Below, piece by piece: positions 8,501 through 13,881 of a DNA stretch of 15,348 bases. Positions within the stretch are counted from its first letter, which is position 1. Each line of letters starts with the position of its first letter. Under the pieces are notes generated by a model. It was not told the origin of the DNA. It did not search any database and saw only the letters and a list, made by a program, of their open reading frames with translations. Source of the DNA: an uncultured Coriobacteriales bacterium. GTDB taxonomy: Bacteria > Actinomycetota > Coriobacteriia > Coriobacteriales > UMGS124. The stretch spans positions 1 through 15,348 of the forward strand of contig CAKUKJ010000015.1 of assembly GCA_934662525.1 (NCBI GenBank). The letters run 5' to 3'. The position numbers and the translations under genes are program-made.

Positions 8501-8704
8501 GTCGGAAGCCGAAAGTGCGACGGGCGCGTTGGCAAAGCCCTCGGCGGCGTCGCCGAAGTCGAGTATTGTTTGAGAGCCCTGCGGCCTGCGGCCCAGGTCG
8601 CGCAGGTACGTCGCGGCACCCTGGTTGGGCTGCCCCTCGAAGACCGATGTCACCGCATCGGCGGCGTCGGTCTGGTACTGCTGTACTTTGAACTTGAACT
8701 TCAT
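5525..8704 (-). CDS. res: Type III restriction endonuclease, Res helicase-nuclease subunit
   Basis: A 1059-residue superfamily 2 helicase fused to a nuclease, the cutting subunit of type III restriction-modification. Visible motifs: Walker A METGTGKT (101-108), motif II DEPQ (233-236) in place of the common DEAD/DEAH, motif III YSATH (260-264), motif V REGWDNPN (565-572) and motif VI QEVGRGLRL (590-598). The C-terminus has a PD-(D/E)XK site, PDW (988-990) with ETK (1007-1009), followed by a Leu/Glu-rich stretch. All catalytic residues appear present. The length is in the normal range for Res. The ATG follows the stop of the DUF1016 gene with no gap and no strong ribosome site, so translation is probably coupled. 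Mod, the usual partner, is one gene upstream. Res with Mod would recognise an asymmetric site and cut after ATP-driven movement along DNA. Confidence 0.93.
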   Translation of the reverse strand: MKFKFKVQQYQTDAADAVTSVFEGQPNQGAATYLRDLGRRPQGSQTILDFGDAAEGFANAPVALSASDILANVRAVQRRNQIPESASLFSGMGACQLDVEMETGTGKTYVYTKTMLELNRLYGWCKFIVVVPSVAIREGVAKSLENTQEHFFAQYHKKIRFFIYDSDNLTELDAYAQSSDVNCMVINMQAFNASMKEGAANKAARIIFDERDEFGSRRPIDIIAATRPIVICDEPQKMGKKGGATQKGIARFNPLFVLNYSATHKERHDLVYALDALDAYNQKLVKRIEVKGFALKNMRGTDGYLYLRDIVVSKNRAPEAVIEFKCMGSSGKVRKKTARFGGGDSIYEASGATKLEAYRGYTIASGNDGVVPPQDGRPGYVRFLDRAIGDDGRVYVGEIYNDSAADDMQRIQIRETILSHLEKEEALFRRGIKCLSLFFIDEVAKYRDLSGNGQVVGYGKVFEEEYETIVGERLAHPTLDDERDPSYLEYLRRDGAHAVHGGYFSVDKKGNVVESKTEKKAEREDGIGINDDDAKRGYDLILRDKERLLSFDEPVRFIFSHSALREGWDNPNIFQICTLKESGSETSKRQEVGRGLRLCVDQDGNRQDAALLGPDEVHRVNLLTVIASESYETFVRDLQADMGRNLRPRPKKVDMGMFCERDFVIDGDVVSFTPEESRRIYKALYKSDLIDDDDKPTEAFMTMVTGGFFVECFMEKMPSEVADTLHAKAVEALVRSVYDEHALDGLIGRAEEKVTENSLTDNFAKREFKELWTRINRKHAYTVGFSDEELRRKSIARINSDLSVSKLQYTLTVGGQKDEATRDEVRSGGSFARTVTALRDVDGGCAAIGVTYDLVGEVAQAAAITRRSAAAILAGIEPAVFGLYRVNPEEFIKKAAALIVSEKATMVVEHISYHEIDDTYDEAIFTGRMPDNASKAYEARKNIQRFVFPDSDGERRFAEDMDAAAEVVVYAKLPRAFQIPTPVGNYAPDWAIAFKEGSVRHVFFVAETKGTMDTLELSGVENAKIACAKKLFNEMSTSDVRYHNVATYDDLLEVMGKMS

Positions 8705-9757
8705 CTACTCGGCCCCGCCTTCCGACAGCGAGCCGCCCTCGAACTCGCGACGCGTGCTTTCCATCTGCGTTTGCAGCTCCTCGACCGTGGGGAGCTCGAA
8801 GACGTACTTCGACGCGAAGAGCTGCTTGCCGTCGGCCAGTGAGGAATAGCGGGCTATTGCCTCGTTCTTTTCCGAACACAGGATGAGACCTATGGTCGGG
8901 TTGTCATCGGCGCGCCTCTGCAGCGCGTCGAACATGCGGATGTAACTTTCCATCTGGCCCACATCGGCATGCGAGAGCTTGCCCATCTTCAAGTCGATGA
9001 TAACGTAGCATTTGAGGACAGCATGGTAGAAGACGAGGTCGAGGTAAAAGTCCTCGTCGTCGAAGCGCATGAGCTTCTGGCGGGCCACAAAGCAGAAGCC
9101 CGTGCCAAGCTCGAGGAGGAACTCCTGCAGGTGGTCGATGAGGGCTTGTTCCAAATCACTTTCACGCAGGCCCGGATAGTCTTTCAGATTCAGAAACTCA
9201 AGGACATACGGGTCTTTGATGAAATCGACCGGTGCGACTTGCGACAGCTTCTCCCGTGCCTCGGCCACAACCGGCTTCTTGTCGCGGCTTGCAAGCAGGC
9301 GCTCATAGTAGAGCACCGAGATCTGCCGGTCGAGCTGACGCGTGGACCAATGCTCGTCGGCCGCCTCGTTCATGTACCACGTGCGCGCAGCATCGTCTTT
9401 GACTTTAGAAAGCTTGCGATAATGCGTCCACGTCAATTCGTGACGCAGTGCGTCACGAATTGGGAACGCAAGGTAGAACAAGCGCATGTAGCGAAGGTTA
9501 GAGACGTCGAAGCCTTTCCCGAATTCGTTAGTCAGCCGCTCTGAAAGGCCTTGAATCAGCTGGTCACCGTAATGCGCCCTCTCCTCTCTACCCTGCTCCT
9601 CCACGATACTGCGGCCAATCTCCCAATAGGCGCAGACCATGGAGAAATTCACGGCAGCATAGGCCCTGTGCCGCGCCGTCTCCAGTATGCTGGCAATCTT
9701 GTCGTAGAAACCCGCCGGCACGATTTCCGACACGCCCCGTCCTGTCAATTCGTTCAT
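8705..9757 (-). CDS. DUF1016/YhcG-family PD-(D/E)XK nuclease
   Basis: A 350-residue protein with the two parts of the DUF1016 (YhcG) family. The N-terminal helical domain includes NFSMVCAYWEIGR and FDVSNLRYMRLFYLAFPIR, then ELTWTHYRKL. The C-terminal nuclease domain is at about 222-320, with FYLDLVFYH (Asp 240) and CYVIIDLK (Asp 255, Lys 257), then QMESYI. These form a PD-(D/E)XK-type site. Family members are common in defence islands; their exact substrate is not settled as far as I know. The start ATG at 9757 has AGGAG (9767-9763) overlapping the mod stop codon, and its own stop directly abuts the res ATG. Its placement between mod and res is unusual and suggests that it works with the restriction complex. 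Confidence 0.9.
   Translation of the reverse strand: MNELTGRGVSEIVPAGFYDKIASILETARHRAYAAVNFSMVCAYWEIGRSIVEEQGREERAHYGDQLIQGLSERLTNEFGKGFDVSNLRYMRLFYLAFPIRDALRHELTWTHYRKLSKVKDDAARTWYMNEAADEHWSTRQLDRQISVLYYERLLASRDKKPVVAEAREKLSQVAPVDFIKDPYVLEFLNLKDYPGLRESDLEQALIDHLQEFLLELGTGFCFVARQKLMRFDDEDFYLDLVFYHAVLKCYVIIDLKMGKLSHADVGQMESYIRMFDALQRRADDNPTIGLILCSEKNEAIARYSSLADGKQLFASKYVFELPTVEELQTQMESTRREFEGGSLSEGGAE
9434..9462. repeat. Perfect 29-base palindrome inside the DUF1016 gene
   Basis: CAATTCGTGACGCA (9434-9447), a single G (9448), and TGCGTCACGAATTG (9449-9462) form 14-bp exact arms. It encodes residues of the conserved stretch PIRDALRHEL, so the protein is not disrupted. It could fold as a hairpin in single-stranded DNA or mRNA, or be a dyad binding site. 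It may also be a coding coincidence. Confidence 0.85.
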
Positions 9758-9765
9758 GCTCTCTC

Positions 9766-11808
9766 CTAGATGACTTGGGGGACGGTGTCGGGGCTGTAGG
9801 TGCGGAAGAGCTCCTCGTAGTTGGCGTGCGTGGCGTCGTCGGCCATGGAAGCATCGCGGATGGCGGCGTACCAGGGCTTGGCCTTGGCCATCTCCTCGAT
9901 GGTGTCGGCACCAACGTTCTCATCGAAGCAGGCTGCGAGCTTGTCGCCGTCCACGAAGAAGACTTTCTTGTCGGCGAGTACGCGCTCCTCGATCTTCGCG
10001 GAGTACGGGATGCCGAGCTTGGGCAGCACCTCGAAGAGCAGGTCTAGGTCGCTTCGGCCTTCCTTCACGTTGTCGACCATGTCAAAAAGGCCCGCCTGGT
10101 CAGTCTCGTCAGGCGTAAGATAGGAATCCTTGAAGTTCGAGGAGTCGATGCGCAGGACGCGGAAGCCCAGGTCGGGATAGGGCTTGGGATCGGCTCCGAG
10201 CTCGAGCTGGCGGTTGGACTCGTCAATCTCGGAGGCGATCTTCGCACCCGCACGGCGGATTCTCTCCTCGCCGATTTCGGTGAGTGTCGAGAACTGGCCT
10301 GACGCCTTCTCGGGAATCTGTACGAGAACGAACTTGCGATGCCCGCCGTCCTCGACGTTCTTCTCCATGACAGCCTGCGCCATGGAGGCCGAACCGGAGA
10401 AGAAATCGAGCACGATGCAGTCCTGCGAAGACGCGATGTCGAGGATGCGCTTCATGAGGCGGACGGGTTTGGGAGTGTCAAAGGGGGCAGAGCCGTCGAA
10501 GAGCTCAGCCAACGCTTTTGATGCCTCTCCAGTATGCCCAACCTCCTCATATGGCCACAAATTACTTGGAACTCGTCCTGCCGTTTCATCAAGATATTTC
10601 TTTCGACGCATTCCCCCTCTTCCATTCCCGGTGAAGAAGAGAACTGGCCAATTCCCAGCATCATAGCGAGCCTGCGCTTTTGCATAGGTCTTCTCTGAAG
10701 CATCAACGAGCATGAGAGCCTTGACATCTTTTCGCACCTCTGAAACCGGAAGATCACAAATGGCGGCACGCTTCTCCTCGTCATGAATATCCCGCCACTC
10801 ATACTCAGCCCATTCGCTCATTAGGTTGAGCATGCTGTACCCGCCGAGGGGACGGCACCGTCCCCTCGGCGGGTACAGCAGCTCACCTGTGAGCGGGTGT
10901 TGAATAGCGTAAACCATCCCCTGGTGGGTTGCCGCGCCAGGGGCAGAATCAGTAATGGACTGCCACGGTCTTGGGTCGCCATCAGGGCTGGAATAAAGTG
11001 CGTTCATCTCGTCTGTTCTAGGAAGCGGAATTGGTGCCCATTCGGCGCACTTCGCATAGACCAAAATGTGTTCAACCTCGGTCGCAATTCCCTTTGAGTC
11101 ATTTCGCTTCGAATAGGTCCTCTGCCAGGCGATGTCCCCCACAAAGCATGCCGCTCCAAACACCTCATCGCAGATCTTGCGCAGGTTGGCACTCTCGTTG
11201 TCATCAATGCTGATAAAGATGGCGCCATCGGCCGCCAACAAATCGCGTGCCAGCAGCAGCCTCGGATACATCATGGAGCACCAGTCGGAGTGGAAACGGC
11301 CGTTGCCCTCGGTGTTGGCGACCAGGCGGCCGCCCTCCTCGTCGTAGTCGCCGCTCTCGGCGTCGTACTCGCCGCGCGTCTTTGCAAAGTCGTCGTCGTA
11401 CACAAAGTCGTGGCCCGTGTTGTACGGCGGATCGATATAGATGAGCTTCACCTTGCCGGCATAGGTCTCTTTGAGAATCTTCAGCGCGTCGAGGTTGTCG
11501 CCCTCTATGTAGAGATTCTCGGTGGTGTCCCAGTCCTTGGACTTGCTAGGCTCGGGAATCATCGTTTTGTAGATGGGGCGGCGCGCCTCGGCCTTGGCCT
11601 CGCGCTTGCCGGGCCAGGTGAACTGGTAGCGCTCGCGCTGACCTTCAGCCACATCACCCAAAAGATCGCGCAGTGCGTCGAAGTCAACGGCACGCTCGTG
11701 CTCGCCGTCACCATTCTGCACCTCGGTCACGACTTGCGGGAACAGTTCCGTAAGTTTGTTTATATTCTCAACAGCGCCATCAGGCGTACCCAACTCGATT
11801 TTACGCAT
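9766..11808 (-). CDS. mod: Type III restriction-modification DNA methyltransferase (Mod), N6-adenine type
   Basis: A 680-residue methyltransferase that would transfer a methyl group from S-adenosylmethionine to adenine and supply site recognition to Res. The catalytic motif IV is DPPYNTGHDF (DPPY at 126-129). The AdoMet-binding motif I comes later, as VLDFFSGSASMAQAV (about 467-480), after DTPKPVRLMKRIL. This order marks the beta class used by type III Mod proteins. Residues about 230-440 hold the presumed target-recognition part. There the DNA (about 10500-11140) is visibly poorer in G+C: one 60-base sample is about 45%, against about 65% in a flank. The start ATG at 11808 overlaps the zinc-ribbon gene's stop by eight bases and follows GGGAGAAAGC. 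One odd point: residues 310-326 (LLYPPRGRCRPLGGYSM) are encoded by a giant inverted repeat. Confidence 0.94.
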   Translation of the reverse strand: MRKIELGTPDGAVENINKLTELFPQVVTEVQNGDGEHERAVDFDALRDLLGDVAEGQRERYQFTWPGKREAKAEARRPIYKTMIPEPSKSKDWDTTENLYIEGDNLDALKILKETYAGKVKLIYIDPPYNTGHDFVYDDDFAKTRGEYDAESGDYDEEGGRLVANTEGNGRFHSDWCSMMYPRLLLARDLLAADGAIFISIDDNESANLRKICDEVFGAACFVGDIAWQRTYSKRNDSKGIATEVEHILVYAKCAEWAPIPLPRTDEMNALYSSPDGDPRPWQSITDSAPGAATHQGMVYAIQHPLTGELLYPPRGRCRPLGGYSMLNLMSEWAEYEWRDIHDEEKRAAICDLPVSEVRKDVKALMLVDASEKTYAKAQARYDAGNWPVLFFTGNGRGGMRRKKYLDETAGRVPSNLWPYEEVGHTGEASKALAELFDGSAPFDTPKPVRLMKRILDIASSQDCIVLDFFSGSASMAQAVMEKNVEDGGHRKFVLVQIPEKASGQFSTLTEIGEERIRRAGAKIASEIDESNRQLELGADPKPYPDLGFRVLRIDSSNFKDSYLTPDETDQAGLFDMVDNVKEGRSDLDLLFEVLPKLGIPYSAKIEERVLADKKVFFVDGDKLAACFDENVGADTIEEMAKAKPWYAAIRDASMADDATHANYEELFRTYSPDTVPQVI
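10823..10888. repeat. Giant hairpin (23-bp perfect arms) inside mod
   Basis: The left arm (10833-10855) and right arm (10858-10880) are exact reverse complements over 23 bases, separated only by CA. Outside the core, AGGTTGAGCA (10823-10832) pairs with GCTCACCT (10881-10888) apart from two single-base bulges, giving about 33 paired bases per side. The whole element is in frame and codes for residues of the target-recognition part of Mod. The core is very G+C-rich although the surrounding part of mod is not. Confidence 0.93.
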
Positions 11809-13258
11809 TGCTTTCTCCCTTGCCAGAATTCTCGCGTTCGCAAATTGGACACCCGCGCCCTTTATTGATCCTTAGGGCAATCGACATGGTCCAAACATGC
11901 TCAGGGTTGCTTTCGCATATCCACTCCAGCTTGAAGTCAATCTTGCCGAAAGGTTTGATGTTCCAGGGGCTAACCGGGTTGGATGGGCTCCACTCGGCAG
12001 CGAGCTGGGGATACTTCCAAGCAAGAGAGCCCATGACTTTACCGCATGAAGGACAACGGTTGTTCTCTCGGAGCTGCCGTTCCCTGACGGTTGCCTCCCA
12101 TTCGTGCCCGCACGCTATGCAGCGCCATACTATGGTTCGCTTACTTCCGTCTTTGACGTTTTCCGGGGTGCAGTTGCCCCCATCCCTCGGACGAACCCAC
12201 TCGACGGCCAGTTCAGGGTCGGTCGTGGCGAGGTAGCCCTGATCGGGCAAGGCTTTCGTCGCAAGACCGCGGCACACCATGCAACCGTTCTCAAGGTAGC
12301 TATAAAGGGTCTGAGTGGGATGGTGCCCCTTCGTGCACTCAAGGTGAATCAATCTGCCACTCGTCACCGCCTCGGTCGAAGGATCCCTCTTATCGTGCCA
12401 GGCGGCGAGCAGGTCAGGAAAGTCGGCCGCCGTCATCTTGTCGAGAGCCTCCCACTTCATATCGAATTCCTTGAGTCGGAGCGCAGTGCAGCTAGGGCAG
12501 CGTGGAGCAGTGCGCATCGCATAAACCGGCGCAGTGAAGCGATGGCCGCAGTCGGGGCATTTCCAGGCCCGCTCCTCGCGGGAGAGGCAAGTCAAATCGT
12601 CAGGAATCTCGCCGTTTGCCCCCAAATCCCACCATTCCAGGCAGGGCGAATCCGAATCCGCAAGCAAGCGGACCGTGGCATCCTGGTAGAACCCGGACGC
12701 AACGGGCGTTGCCTCCCGGGGAACCGCGACGGCCTCCCTTCCGAAGGAGATTCCCAGCGATTTGCCTCCGCAGGTGCAGCCGAAGGCCACATCCCCTGGA
12801 CGCTCGGCAGTCTGCCTCCCGCAGGATCTGCATCGAACGACCAGGACGTCGTCGCCGTCATGGCTACCTTGAAGGAGGTTTACGAAATCGAACCCGTTTT
12901 CCTCGGCGAGCTTTTGGGCCTTCGAGATGCTCAGGGGGTCGGGAGCGCTGATTGCGCCCTGATCTATCAGGTTGTCTATATCGGCCCCGCCATCGAGCAT
13001 GTGCTTGATGGCGGAGTTTTTCACGGCCCTGTCGTCGCCGTACCAGTGCATCCAATAGCAAGCACGGCAGACCTTCTCCCCGATGTCGTTCTTGTCAAGG
13101 ATATACTTGAGGCGATAATGCGCCTCCGTTCCGCATGACGGGCAACGGGTAAACAGGTACTCGTCTTTCCGGTACTTGCCGTCTTCGGCGTAGGGTTGAG
13201 CGAGCTCGAGCCCTGCGTTGGAAAGAATCGCATTCAGCTCCTTGTTCGTCAGCTTCAT
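11801..13258 (-). CDS. Multi-zinc-ribbon protein of a defence operon (DUF4379-like repeats)
   Basis: A 485-residue protein with about six zinc-ribbon or treble-clef units and no catalytic motif that I can see. Cys pairs lie at 39/42 with 64/67, 143/146 with 161/163, 234/237 with 254/257, 308 with 326/329, 380/383 with 402/405, and 448 (plus His 454) with 470/473. The last units have the pattern PxLAxEW, then WxCxxCGHEW, then RCPSC, typical of DUF4379-type probable zinc ribbons. Such proteins can bind nucleic acid or act as scaffolds; here a DNA- or partner-binding role in the restriction system is inferred. The ATG overlaps the DUF4391 stop in an ATGA junction, and its own end overlaps mod. 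G+C is somewhat lower than that of the helicase gene upstream. Proteins of this type often carry a C-terminal nuclease; none is present here. Confidence 0.8.
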   Translation of the reverse strand: MKLTNKELNAILSNAGLELAQPYAEDGKYRKDEYLFTRCPSCGTEAHYRLKYILDKNDIGEKVCRACYWMHWYGDDRAVKNSAIKHMLDGGADIDNLIDQGAISAPDPLSISKAQKLAEENGFDFVNLLQGSHDGDDVLVVRCRSCGRQTAERPGDVAFGCTCGGKSLGISFGREAVAVPREATPVASGFYQDATVRLLADSDSPCLEWWDLGANGEIPDDLTCLSREERAWKCPDCGHRFTAPVYAMRTAPRCPSCTALRLKEFDMKWEALDKMTAADFPDLLAAWHDKRDPSTEAVTSGRLIHLECTKGHHPTQTLYSYLENGCMVCRGLATKALPDQGYLATTDPELAVEWVRPRDGGNCTPENVKDGSKRTIVWRCIACGHEWEATVRERQLRENNRCPSCGKVMGSLAWKYPQLAAEWSPSNPVSPWNIKPFGKIDFKLEWICESNPEHVWTMSIALRINKGRGCPICERENSGKGESNA

Positions 13259-13881
13259 CTCGCGACTCCTTCCTCGATGGCGGCAATCTGCCGTTGAAGT
13301 TCCTTCACCTGGTCGAATAGCGCGTTTTTTCGCGCGGGTTGTTTCTCTTTGCGACCGCGAGCTTCAGTCTTGGACAACTCCTCGCGAAGCACCTTGAGCT
13401 TGGCGTCCATCGCGAATCGCTCTTCCACGGTTGTGGACTCGTTGCCCGTATCGCCATAGGCAACCTGCGAGGCAATCGAGTCCCAAACCCCGTCCATGCT
13501 CGTCGCTTTCAGGGCAAGAGAAATATCGTCGACATTGTGCCATTCTCCCACGACGAGCTTCTTGAACATCACCGCGAGGCAAACCTCGCCGCTGAAGGTA
13601 CACGCGAACAGCAGCTTGTGAGGGTTCGCCTGAGCCACAAGCGCCAGCACCTCTTCGGGGACGCGACGGTCCTTGAGCACCACTTCCATCACGAGCACCT
13701 CGTGCACGCGCTCGCCGTCGGGAATGCCGGTCGTGGAGGTCTTTATCGAGTTCGCGATCACGAAGCGCTCGATGTCGTTGATGAAAGACTGGCGTAGCGC
13801 GGCGCTTACCTTCAGGCGACCGTAGAAGGCCTCCTTGGGTATGCGGCGACCCACCTCAGTCGTGCTCGGAAGCCCTAGCAT
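13255..13881 (-). CDS. DUF4391-family protein
   Basis: A 208-residue protein of the DUF4391 type, recognised from its opening MLGLPSTTEVGRRIPKEAFY, the INDIERFVIANSIK stretch, and the HEVLVMEVVLKDRRVPEEVL and NPHKLLFACTF segments. The C-terminal 60 residues are charged and probably coiled-coil (LREELSKTEARGRKEKQPARK). The function is unknown to me; in other genomes I remember it beside SNF2-type helicases and type III-like methyltransferases. The longest frame begins at a GTG (13905). I prefer the ATG at 13881, because it matches the usual start of the family, has GGTGAG upstream and overlaps the helicase stop by seven bases. Its stop overlaps the zinc-ribbon start (ATGA). Confidence 0.82.
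   Translation of the reverse strand: MLGLPSTTEVGRRIPKEAFYGRLKVSAALRQSFINDIERFVIANSIKTSTTGIPDGERVHEVLVMEVVLKDRRVPEEVLALVAQANPHKLLFACTFSGEVCLAVMFKKLVVGEWHNVDDISLALKATSMDGVWDSIASQVAYGDTGNESTTVEERFAMDAKLKVLREELSKTEARGRKEKQPARKNALFDQVKELQRQIAAIEEGVAR

Noticed and set aside
13327..13345. GCGCG-T6-CGCGC hairpin as a terminator inside the DUF4391 gene
   Set aside because: The arms are only five bases and the T run is in the loop, not after the stem. It lies inside a coding sequence.
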